A stretch of DNA of 64,000 nt, taken from the NCBI GenBank assembly GCA_963377175.1, contig CAUJNA010003776.1, positions 186,001-250,000 on the forward strand. The letters run 5' to 3'. Position numbers and translations under genes: made by a program. Positions 1 through 12,304 of the stretch are shown here, one piece after another. The stretch is from Effrenium voratum (taxonomy: Eukaryota > Sar > Dinophyceae > Suessiales > Symbiodiniaceae). How positions within the stretch are numbered: the stretch's first letter is position 1; each line of letters begins with the position of its first letter. The notes beneath the pieces were generated by a model. It did not search any database and had not been told where the DNA came from. It saw only the letters and a program-made list of their open reading frames with translations.

Positions 1-1076
1 CCTTTTGTTCCTTACTTGCAATATGGCATGGACATCCAGAGTGGCGGAATTTTTGCCATGCGAAAATGAGCACCCGCCACTCAACTTAACAAAGAAATGA
101 GTCGTTGCCCATGGCTTTGGACACTTAAACAAATGGCTACATGCATGAATTTGAGGGAAGCTCCAAAGCGGCCAGTAAACATGAATCACCGAACTTTGTC
201 TAAAGGCTCCATCTGCTTAAAATTCACGCCCAATCGCTGGACACAAAACTCCCAACCAATGCCCACTCGTATCCAGCGGAGGCCCCTTCCCGACCGGCCC
301 GAGTCTCGCCGATTGGTTGGGCTCGTTTGTTTGTTTTGGGGTTTACGAGGGGTCCTGCGCCCCAAACAAAGGCTAATGAGTTTTGTTTCGCGAGCTCAAA
401 AACGCGGTGCAAGCCCCTGCGGCCAAAAAAGTGGCGACCTGCCCAAAATGGCAATGGACCACAATTGCTTCAACATTGACTCATGTGATTTCTCTCGCGC
501 AAAGGTTCATGGATTCATGCCAATGCTGCAACCAACCCCCGATCAACTTTCGGTGTGCACAGGCCAAACCCCGGACACAGGGGAATGAAGGCGTTGTTTG
601 TTCCATCTGCCTGTTGGAGGGAAGGCAGGTTGTGGAGGGAAACAGTTTCGGAACTCCCTCGTGCCCATTTGCTCGTGGACGTGCGGCAGAATAGCTCATC
701 CCGATCTCACGCGCAAACGCCAGCCGACAACTCTCTTTAGCGGTAAATTAACATGGAAACCGCACAACCATCGTTCTTAGAGCAACTCCTTTTGGACCAT
801 CCCGTTCTGGGCTCCGCTTTTGGCTCCGTGACTATTTGCAAACATAGGTGTCCTTTTAGGGGAAATAAATAAGTTTCCTAGTAGATGAGAAAACACCACC
901 AAATAACCAGGCATCCCCCTCTATTTTTCGTTCGCAAAACCACCAAAAAGGACACCTATGTGCGAGATCTCTTGGTCCAACCCTTGTATTTTTCTGATCC
1001 TGCTTCGATACTCTAACATATGTTCGGTCTCCCCTTGCGCGAGTCCAGGGCTCCTAAAACCTAGGAGCGCAGCTGC

Positions 1077-1131
1077 CTGGTCCCTCCCACACCGAGCAAG
1101 GCGCGTTTTCCATGGACTCCGCGTGTCTGAC
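1077..1131 (-). CDS. Possible histidine phosphatase (PGAM-like) exon
   Basis: VRHAESMENAPCSVWEGP, bounded by TCTCGAG|GTCAGA and ACCAG|GCAGCT (GC donor). RHAES-x-x-N resembles the catalytic RHG/RHAESxxN motif of the histidine phosphatase superfamily. The rest of the domain is not seen; downstream exons would be near or past the left edge. Confidence 0.35.
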
Positions 1132-3922
1132 CTCGAGACGGCGCGCCGCGCCAGATCCCACACTTTTCTTTGGCGGGAGATGTCATAAAACCAGCAAGCA
1201 CCAAGGGGCGCAAACCGATTCAAACCGATTCCCAAACCACCAATCCAAACCTGGGCTGTCCGTTGTCAGATCCCCGGCTAAAGAAATAACTCTTGCTGGG
1301 CTAAATGCAAATCCAACCACTAAACACTAAAAGGCCAAAAAGCCGAGGAACCGGATGCCTGGGAGCCACCAAGAAACCACCAACTAAGAGGTACTCTTAA
1401 AAAAAGCTTGATCAACAACATCTTCTTGGTGCTTGATCCCACCTCCCACAACTCTGGGGGAATGCGCCAAACGTGGCTAGATGTGGCTAGGGCCTGGACG
1501 GGCCGGGCTGGGGCCGCGGCAAGGTACACCACCTTCTTGTTCCAGGTGGGCAGCTGCCAGCTCCTAAAGGTTCCCCAGGGCCAAGAAAATATCATCCTCC
1601 ATTTGCGTCTTCGCCCCCGGGGAAAAAAATGAAAAAGATGTCCAGTGATAGGTCCCCGTTAAAAAACCAACTACCGAAAAAATAGAAAAATATCATAACC
1701 AAATGGAGGTAATCCGCGAATCTCGAGCGATTGATAACCCCAAGTTGTTTCTCAGGGGGTTTGCTGGAAGAAAGGACTTGTCCACCAAGAATGGGACCTC
1801 ATTGACTGAGGGTCCTGAAACCCAAAAGGCGTTGGCTGATGTCCACACATGATCCTCTCCCAAAAGGAGTACTCACTAAGTGACCGGGTGTCCCCTCCAA
1901 AAGTTGATCAATTTTCCGGTGGGTCCCGTTGAAACGATCAGACTCCACTCCTGGAGGGAAGGGAAATTGAGGGATTGTTGGGGTAAGGGAAGCCAGTATG
2001 ACCAAAGGGTGGCTGTACTGCCCACCAAACGGGCACGAGTTGGCGCAAAAGACACCCCCCCCCAAGACCACCTTTTGAAACGCAATGCCTTGGGTGCAAA
2101 AGGTCTTTTGAGGCTACCCGTTTTAACCGTGGGTTGAAGGGTCCAAGGAAGGCCAAAAGCAAAGACATGCTTTTGGGGGTACCCCTGGTTTGATACACAT
2201 GCGTTCGATCAATTCACTACACACCTCATCGTCTTCTGGTGGCAAGTTGGACCCCCTTTGGTCGAACCCATGAGCAAAGGCCCCCTGAATGGGCTGATGT
2301 CTTGGTTTCCACTCGCCAAGACAAACCCAGCTGCTTGCCCGTGCAAGAGTTCTTTGAGGTGCCTTGTAGGCGACACATGGTCCAAACCAGACATGGGGCT
2401 TTTGGCTGAACTCAGTATCTGGCCATCAGCCATGACTACGAGAACTCACTTCCCATGGTTGTCGGTCCGCTAAGCAGGCGTGGATTTCCCTGGTATAGGT
2501 CAGCCAAGGATCGCCAGCCATTGTCCACAGCAACTGAACCATCCCTTTCTGGGCTCAGATGCCTAGTGGATTTCAATGGGAAAAAAGGGCCTCCCTTCTT
2601 GGGGTTGGTTGAGTGTAAGGGGGGCGGCCCCAAAAAAGTTGGAAAAAATGGCGGAATCCACTGACCAACAGAGTTAGGGAATCCCTAGGTTCCGCCAAAG
2701 CAAGTCCAAGGCCTGGGCGTCCCCGCGAGGGCCCCAGCAAGCCGCTCTCCGCTCCCAGACCCATGGCTTTCTACAGCATTCGCCGAACGAAACCCAGATG
2801 CACAAAGGGCACGCTTGGTCCCAAAAAGGGCGGGCTGAAATGTCGAGATGTCATTTTGGAACATCCCATGGTCCAACTGGGAAAAGGAGGCAAAGACCGG
2901 TTGTGCAAGGCACGGGCCAAGACCCCAAGACCCTAAAAAGGTCGTTGTGGCTGAAGGGTAGGGCCGAACCGAGTCGGCCGAAAGCTGTCTGATGCCAGAT
3001 GCTCGCTGGTGCTTCTTGACTGCGTGTTTACATAGTCGAGATGGATCCGCTTGTGGTCCGTGGCTTCATCTCGGAGCTGTTTGGGTGTACCAAAGTTTTG
3101 CCAAACAAGGGGGATGGGATCCAACATTTTTTAAAATATTCTAACATATTCCAACATATACCAACTTGTTCCAACAAATAAATCCCAGTTTGAAGCGTCG
3201 CCTGACATTGTCGCAGAGCAGTTCGCTTGAGACTGCCGCATCCTACAAGCATTTGCGCCCCATGGCTGCGAACAGCGCGCCCGGAATGTCTGGCTCCAAA
3301 ATGTGGAGCATCCGTAAAGTTGCAGGAGAACCTTTGGACCGTACTCACTTCCTGCGATTGGCCAAAAGGTCTAAACTGTGCGTTTACCACAGTTACGACT
3401 TTCCTAAACAGAGTGTAGAAGGGGAGCTTGGAAGGCAGGGGTGAGAACAAACTCTTGTCCTTCCTCTATTCACCTGCAGGGAAGTCCTTAAACATACACT
3501 GCCACCCCCCAACAAAAGCAACTATATCTTCAAAAATAAAAAAAAATAAAAGAGCAAGGGCCAATATTTAGTGTCTTCTGCAGCAAGAGGGGTGACATTG
3601 GCCACACTTTGCCAAAATAACATTAGAACATGAGTGTTGTCAGCGCAGTTCCCCCAATGAGCAGTAACATTTGGCTCATATTCGAGGAGACCGCAGCATG
3701 GAAGTTCGCTGCATGAAGCTGCTATGAATTCTGAACTGAGCGGCCGACTCCAAAAAAGGCTCTGGGGAAGCTACAGTGGATGGACAAATCCTGCACCAGT
3801 TGGCGCAAAGTAAACCCTGCAAATACTCCGAACCACCTACCAACTGGCACCGATCGCGGATTTTGTCCGTCCGCATGCATCATGTTGGGACAAGCCAACC
3901 GTTTTGGAGATGGGACAAAACG
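1132..3922. other. No confident gene
   Basis: Intron or spacer with open frames in several phases but no recognised protein. A minus-strand frame at about 2990-3090 (QLRDEATDHKRIHLDYVNTQ) and a GC-rich patch at 2700-2765 could be exons. A MITE end (CTACAGTGGATGGAC) is at 3770-3785. Confidence 0.3.
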
Positions 3923-3980
3923 GATCCAGCGCCTCAAACAGCCCGTCGATCTTCTCGAAGAGGTTCTCGTCGTCCATGAT
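3923..3980 (-). CDS. EF-hand gene exon i
   Basis: IMDDENLFEKIDGLFEALD(P). Acceptor ACACCCAG|ATCATG; the donor is ambiguous (GT at CC|GTTTTG or GA/GC sites just before). By analogy with exons d and e, a GKKGIDF-like exon should follow; I did not find it between here and position 1. Confidence 0.65.
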
Positions 3981-6599
3981 CTGGGTGTTAGGTTGGTTTG
4001 AAGGGCAGCTAAGCCCCAGATCTGAGGGATTTCGTATGTGCCTCACCACCTCCTCACCCGAAGAGATCCAACATGATCCAACGGTCACAAAGCATCTGGA
4101 ACAGCTCTGGGCCGGCAATCCCAACGGAAAAGTGACGGGCAAAGAACAAAAGCGCAGGGTCCCCAAGCGCTTTGGGGCCATCGTGCCCGTCTTCTCTTCC
4201 CACCGATCCCCTGCCGTGGGGTGGGCAATTGGAGACCAGTTTGAAGACAGCCCCAAAACCCAAGACCCTACAAGAAGGTTGCGCCATTAGACCTAGGTCC
4301 TCCAGTAGAAAATAAGGGTACCTTTTTTTTGGTAGTCTATTTTAGTAGGGCAACCCTCCCCAAAAAAGGGTAAAAGAGCACTACTGGGGGACCTAGAGAC
4401 ATTAGAGACCAGTTTGAAGACAGCCAAAAAAAAACTAAAACCCTACAAGAAGGTTGCGAAGTAGACCCTAAGTGTCCACCAAAACCCAAACTCCCCCCCC
4501 CCTTCCGCTCCAGGCCCGCGGCCCTGCTACTGTCCACCCCCGGCATGAGGAACTCATCCACCGCGGTATTATCTCGGATTCGGAGCATTTGGACGACGTA
4601 AATCCTAGACCACTCCCCAACATGTCCACGAAAAACACCAATCTTCATCGAATCTTGGGTCTCCCAAATCTGAATATGTCATAATTGGTTTTGGAGGAGA
4701 CACCAAGCAAAACCACATTCTTGCTTGGTGGATTTAAGCTCTGGACAACCCCGAGAAAACCGTCGTGTACCCAACCCCCCAGTTTTGTCGTGACAAAAAG
4801 GGCGACCGCGAAACTCACTTCAAATTTGCCTTCCAACAGGTGGGGGCGAAACAGGGGGATCCGTGATCAGATTCGCAAAAAACGTATCTCTAGAAGAAAA
4901 TCCACCGCAAATCACCTACAAAGTGGTCCACCCGCCCCGGCGGCCCCCAACCCAGTTCCACCAGGAAGCGGTTCCCAGTGCTCACCACAAGCTAAACTTA
5001 AACCCAGAGTTGGTCCAATTCCTGGAAATCGGAGAGGGAAGACACCACTACTCCAACAAAAACGAAAAAGGGGTGCCCTCTGAAACTGGAGAGAAACATC
5101 TCTCCAGGTCATATCCCCAACAACCTCCTTGGCCCTTCCGGAACCCAGCCACTCACACCGGAACCTATCTGGGCGACCAAACCCCCACCCTTGTTTCAGC
5201 TGACCAAGCTGAAACCCCCAAACCCAAACCCCCAACCCCAATCCACCCAAGACATTCTCCGCCCATGCCGAGGCTTCCTCACCCTTTTGTTGTCCCAAGA
5301 AACCGGTCCCACGTTTCCCTCTGGGTTGTCAAAACCTTCAAATCCTACCCAAGTGGGCTTAAGCAAAGCCATGGCTGCAGCCAATTTTAAACCCACCCGA
5401 AACCAGCCCTAAACCTACCCGAGACCAACCCCAAGAAGCCCCACCATAAACCAGCACTAAACCATCTGCTGCAAGCACAGCCACCCCCAAATTTGCCCTC
5501 AATAGGTTTGGAACCCATCAAGAGCCAACCTGGAACCCACCCTAAACCCAGCCTAAACCAAAACCTGGTGATGCTGAGGATGTTGAAAACGATGCTGAGT
5601 ATGTTAAGACGATGCAGGGCCTGAACCAACCCTAAACGGACTACCCCAAACCTACCCTAAACCCACCCTGAACCCATGCCAAACCTCGTCCCACCGACCC
5701 CCACCACCCACCCACCCACCCACCCACCCACCCACCCACCCACCCACCCACCCACCCACCCACCCACCCACCCACGTGCCAGGGCTAGGCAAAAACAAAC
5801 ACCCTTTCCTTCAAATCCCCCCCAAAAAAAACAACCCACCTGAGTATGCGCTCATTTCTCCTACTCAAAGAGAAACCCGATGGCCGAGCCTCAAACAAAA
5901 CCAGAAAGTATTATTCAACATAAGAATCCTACTTCAGCTCTACCTGAAAACATCCTTGGAAAGGAGCTCCTATTTGACGTTTATTGTTCAAACTGAAGCA
6001 ACCGTACACAAATTAAAAGCCTTGCAATTGAAACTTGAAAAACACTTGGAAGGAAACATGCAATTCATTTGGGTTTAAGAAACAGCCAGCTTGTCTTTAA
6101 TACAATCAAGTCAAATTAAATTCTCGCTGAAATCCTACTTGGAAAGAACGCACAATTGCAATCTAATTCAAAAGAAGAATTGAATTGACATCTGTTTGAC
6201 ATATTATGCAATGTTTAAGCCTTCACTCCGTTTAGGGCGCAGACAAGAAGACAAAGCGACCAGCTTGTCTTTCCACACCAGGTTCTACTAATGGCGAGCC
6301 GGAAAAAGGAAGACGCTAAGAGAATTGCAGCTCCAGTACTCTGGCTTGAACGAGCTGCAGCGATTGCATGTTGCAACAATCCATCTAGACCTGTTCCATG
6401 TAAAAAGCTGCGATCTAAAAAATGCGATCTTGCGTGTAATTGACCACCGGGGGCACGGGCCTCTCAAAAATAAATCTGTATACACATGTAAATAAATAAG
6501 CAAATAAAATAAATAAATAATAAATAAATAAATACATAAATAAATAAATAAATAAGATAAATACATAAAATAAAAAAATGAATAAATAACGAAATAGAA

Positions 6600-6638
<39 letters not shown>

Positions 6639-9600
6639 GTAAGTAAAATGCATGAAACAAATAAATCAATAATATTATTATTATTATTATTACTATTATT
6701 ATTATTTATTATTTATTGATTTTTATTTAAAAGACTCAGGCGATATCCCCAACAGCATGCGGTGCTCTGTTTAGTGCTGGCACCACCCCGCAGCCCTCGC
6801 AGAACCTTGTGGAACCCTGTTGGAACCCTGGTGGAACCCTGGTGGAACCCTTGTGGAACCCTGGTGGAACCCTGGTGGAACCCTGGTGGAGCCCTGGTGG
6901 AACCCTCGTGGAACCTTACCTCAGGCCACCCTGGACCACCCCGGAGCCTATCTGGGCCGAGACCCCAAAGCTTTCAGCTGTTGGGGGAAGAAAAAAAAAC
7001 GCGCCGAGAGGCTCTGCATGGCCGCCACCAACTCCAACTTCGAGATGGACCCGCTGGCGTCCGCATCCTGCGGACGATGTTTGCTCCGAAGGAGGCGAGC
7101 GACGAGGCGATACGCGAAGCGGGAGGGCCGAGGGGAAGCTATGACAACCAAATGGTTTCGCCATTCTTGGCTTCCAAATCTAGGCATGGCTTTACATTGC
7201 TGTTCTCTTGGGGGATGTCTATCGTGGGCTCGCATTCACCCCCGTCGATATTTTTCGCAAAACGCAACCTGACCCGTCCGTTTCATCGGATCCCCTGCGA
7301 AAAGCTTCTGGGTCAAAATTCGGACACCCAACCACTGAACCAGCCAAAAACAACCACTAAAGGCCTAAGGAAGCAATCTGCATGGGTCAAAATCCCGGTT
7401 AGCCACCAGTGAACATCCCAATCCAACCACTAAAATCCCGACTCCAATGGGTGAGTTCGCCGGGACCAACCAAAATGAGATCCCAAGACGGTTCTTGACC
7501 ACCACAGCCACATGGATCTGTTTTTTGGAGGCTACCCTAAAATACCTCTACGAAGCTCGGGGTTGCTTTTTGGGAGGGTACCCATTTGACTCACAAACCG
7601 CACCTGTTTTGGTCTCAGGCTCAGGCGATGAGGTTGAAGATCTCCTGCATGCGATTCCTCGGCCGAAGAAGGGCTCAGGAGTTCCAAGCGGTGGCCTTCC
7701 TCGAGCTAAACGTCCATTTGTGTCTTCGCCCCATGGAACCAACAGGGGATGTTAAAAAAAAAAAAAAAACTTCGACAAGTGGAAGTAAAGGATCCCAAAA
7801 AGGGTTGTTCTCAAGTGATGCCAATATGAGACTGAGTCATGTCGTCATTCCCATGGCACATCCCACTCTCACTTTGAAGCCGATCCCGACGCCGGAGACG
7901 CATCTCGGACTTGCGGGACTTGCAGGCTCCAGATCCGCAGCTTCGTGCCACATGTTCCAACGCCTTTGGGTCCTTTGTACCCACAAAACCTCTCCGCATC
8001 GGAGCCCTTCGACTTGTGCGTTTCGGAGCCACCTCTCCGCTTCTCTCTTGTTCAGGGCTGTGGGAAATGGAATACACTTCTGTGATACAACAGAAACGGC
8101 TTCCCAAAGACTATTTGGTTAATATAAAGGGGGATTTCCTTGTATCACAGAAGTGGGGAGAAACCCCTTGATCCCACAACCCTGCTCTTGTTGAAGGTGG
8201 TATTCTGCGAGTGCCCGTTGCCACAAGCAGAAAGAAGCCAGGCTAGCCGGATGCACCCGTTGAGACAAGGCTACATACACTGGCCCTTTCGACTGGCCCA
8301 ATCTAGCCCTGTCAGGGGATAACTCAGGGATGTCTGGATTTGTGGCAGCATTCTATGCGGCTCACATGGCTGTGGCCCAAGAAACCGGTACCCAAAATGG
8401 CTTGCCCTGGCAAGTGGAAACATGCACCAAACCCTGCGGGTTGCCCCTCCTGCTTAAATTTGAGCCACAGCCACATGGTGTTTTTTCCTAAAAATAGGAA
8501 CCGCCGAGCCTCTAACCATTCTGAGGGGGGGGGGGCTCCTTGGCAGCTTCTGTGCGCCCGGCGACCGCGGCGTCTTGTCCGCGCAGGCCTGAACTGAGCA
8601 AGGGCCCAAGGAGCCCTTTCCAGGTCCTCCAGAGAGGTTCGAAGGGTACCCTCTCTCCCAACATGGCACCTGAAAGGGGAATCCTCCAAGAGTTTGATCT
8701 TCCAGGTACCCTCCAGGCGCCATGTTAGTTGGAGGAGGGCACCAACCTTTTTCTTGTCTTAGTAGGGGAACCCTCCCGCAAAAAAGGGTGAGAAAGGGCA
8801 CTGCTGGGGGACCTAGTGTTTCTACGCTTCTAAGAATTCTGCTTGGAGTTGAGGCCCTAGGTGTTTGCCGAAAAAGCCGAAACATGGGTGAGCGGACAAA
8901 AGGCCGCGCAGGTGGTCTGCCCTAATCAAAAGTAAACCAATTCTCAGGACTTCCCCAAGCCTTGTCCGCCTTTTCCGCCTTTCCAACAAACCCAAGCAAC
9001 CCACCCAACCACCCCATCCACCCCATCCACCCCAACCACCCCAACCACCCCAACCACCCCAACCACCCCAACCACCCCCGCTAAACCAACCCGCCCCCCA
9101 ACCCGGTCCCAAACCGCCCCCAAAAGGCGCACCCCAAACCAACAACCCAACCCCCACCCCACCCCACCCCACCCCAAGCCAAGCCAAGCCCTGCGCCTTC
9201 CGCACGTGCTTCGCAAAGGAGTCGAAGTCGATGCCTTTCTTCCCCGCGGAGATCTCCTCCCGAAAGATTCGTCCGATCGAGGCTTGGCGGCTTTGCGGCG
9301 GGTTTAATGCGAAGCCCGGAGAGATATGTCAACTCCCTTTGTTTTTTCATGGAGCCCCTGAGTGACACGTGGGATGTCAGCCCCAGTTTTTTAATGAAGT
9401 CTCTGAGTGACACGTGGGACACCATCCCCTTTGGATGGAAACAGGCCCCAAGCAAAATTGGACGGGCTTTCCTTTCCACCAATCAAAGTGGAGATGTCGG
9501 AGGGCTTTCGGGATCTCCCTCCACTTCCATGACTGGAAGGAGGAGGGTGGGGTACCAGGAGCCAGGAACCGTTCAGAAATCACCCGGAGGTTTGTGAAAG

Positions 9601-12131
9601 AGAAATCGGTGGGAACCTCAAACCGCCCTTTTCAACCTGGGAAGTCACCCGTACTGTGCATGGACGAACTTCATCCATCCTAGGTGGGGGCGATGGGCGA
9701 TGTTGTCGATCCAAGGTAACCTTACGAACCTTTTAAGGGGCGAGAAACGGTGGTCCGTTCAATTTGTTCCAGAACGTGTCGATGGGCTTCCCGCTGCTTG
9801 TTTAGTACTACCTTAAAGGCAGATTCGCAAAAGCAATGGAATCCATACCCGGGGAGCACAAAATCGCGCTAGTTTTCTTCGCTTCCTCGAAGAGCGTGTG
9901 GAGCTCATCAAAGCATTTCTCATCGCTCAGCAGGGACTCCCCGTCGATCTTAGCCGTTCGGCTTCCATGAGGCGGGGAGGTCGCATCTCCAAAAGCCCTC
10001 TGAAAACTGCGCTAACTGGCGGAAAATCCAATCATATTTGCTACGTCCCAGTAGTGCCCCTTTACCCTTTTTTGGGGGAGGGTTGCCCTAGTAAAATAGA
10101 CTACAGAAAAAGGGTACCCTTATTCTAACCTCTCCACTGGACCTCCAGTGATGGGGGCAAAAGGACCCCTTCTTCTCAGTTCGTGAGACAGTTCACAGGC
10201 GGTTGAAAAAAGAAAGAAAGGATGGCGGGTAGTGGGGTTCAACCGCGGCTAAGCCTTGGAAAGACTCTCCCCCTCCCCCCAAATGGACCAACTGTCGGCT
10301 TTTTGGGGTGGACCCCCTCCCAGCCCAAGTTGGGGAGGTGCCTTTTGGTTGCCTAAGGGAAGCAAAGAAAATCACGACCATCTAGCCTTACCTGCTAGGG
10401 TGCGTAGTGTTGTTTTTGAAGGGAACCCACAAAGCAAACAAGCATTCTTCTAAAGGGACCCCTTCTTGTGACGTCCGATTGAAAAAAAAACTGTGGGCCC
10501 CATGCTCAGAACCAAGCTGATTTTTACCCATCCATCTATCCACCAGCCTAAAAGGACACCTGTCATCGTCCCCTGAAAACTCAGCGCAGAGCCTTTGCCC
10601 GGTCCCCCAAACGGAACCCGGATCGAGCGCTACTCCAAGCAGCGCAAGCCATGGGGCCCCCGGCGCCCAACATGTCCGCGATGCTCTTCTCTTGGCTCAC
10701 AGCCTGCCGAGCGCAACCTTTTGATCAAAGGTGTTGTCGATGGGGGGGGTGTTGGGTTGGGTTGGGTTGGGTTGCGTTGGGTTGGGTTGGGTTGGTTTGG
10801 GTTGGGTTGGGTTGGGTTGGGTTGGGTTGAACCCAAAACAAAGCCTTGGCCAACTGCTCGATTGTTCCGTTGGAGGGGACGCTTGTTTGGCAAAAAAGAT
10901 CAAGAAAGCACATGGAACGCCAAAGAAACCCTTCTTGGCCAACAATTGAGTAGCCTCTTCCCGGTTTGATTATCTTTTCGGGGTGCTCCCATTCGACCCG
11001 ATCGTCAGATGTACCTTGGCAACCCCAGAAAGGGAGGAAAACGATCCCAATTGGCAATGGTCTTCCTGTGGTCAGCGTGTTTGGTTGAGGGTAGCCGTTC
11101 CGGGGTTGGTTCAAAGGGAAACCAAAGGGAGGTCATGGATTTCGGGGGTACATCAACAAAAGACAACCCCGTATTGGAAAGCCGACAAAACTCGCCAGCA
11201 AGTCTGACTGCAGCTGTTGCGCCCAACCAAAAACATGAGGTTTAGATTCTGTGCCGCAAGGCCTCGCTGGTGTCTGTCATTCGAGTCCAGATTGGCCGAG
11301 AAGAACACGATTCAACCCCCCAAAACGGCCGGAAGCCTTCCTTTGCAGTTTCCCTTTCATTCAAACACCGTCCCAAAAAAAAGGCTTCCAAACAACACAT
11401 GGGGCCAAACAATTGCAGGCATGCTTCTCCTGGTCATGCCTCACTTTGATTTCACCCCACAACTCCTTTCATACTTTTTTTGGCCACTTGGTAACGCCCT
11501 CTTGGAGCTCTGGGTATGGGTCAAAATTACACCACCAAGAAAAACCGCAGGTTTTAGTCCATGTACCCACTTACCAGGGTTCCATTTTGGGTACCTATTT
11601 TTGACCCACAGCCCTCCAGCCCAAACCGAAACCAAGAGTTCCAGGGCCAGAAGCTCCAGTTCCGCTCCGCCGAATCCCCATCCGCGCCGCGATCAGCTCC
11701 AGCTTGGACACGGTACCTCGCGCGCGCGTTTGCTCCCAAACCCCCCAACACAAACTGCAGAGCCCCGGAAGGGGGCTTTGTCCCCTTGGATTCGCCGCGC
11801 CACCTGTTCTGATTCTGGGGTCGAAATCGCCCAAGTGGACCTATTCACCACTGAACCGAACAATATGTTTCTCCCCCCAAAAGCGATGAAGCTCAACGGT
11901 CATACCGAAGCAAAACCATCACCAAGCCGTAGAGATGAAAGCAGCACTAAGAATGGAATGACGTTCTGTCAAGAACCCGGACCCCGCCCCCGACACCAAC
12001 CTCCAGCTCGCACTAAAACGAAGCGAAGCGCCTTCGCTGATCCATTTCTTTGGTCAAAAAACAGGGTAATGCCTTCTTTAAGATTCAAACACACGCGCAC
12101 ACAAAAACAGACACACGCGCACACACACACA

Positions 12132-12180
<49 letters not shown>

Positions 12181-12267
12181 ACCCACCCACCCACCCACCC
12201 ACCCACCCACGCCCACGCCCGCCCGCCCGCCCGCCCGCCCGCCCGCCCGCCGCCCGCCCGCCCGCCC

Positions 12268-12304
<37 letters not shown>

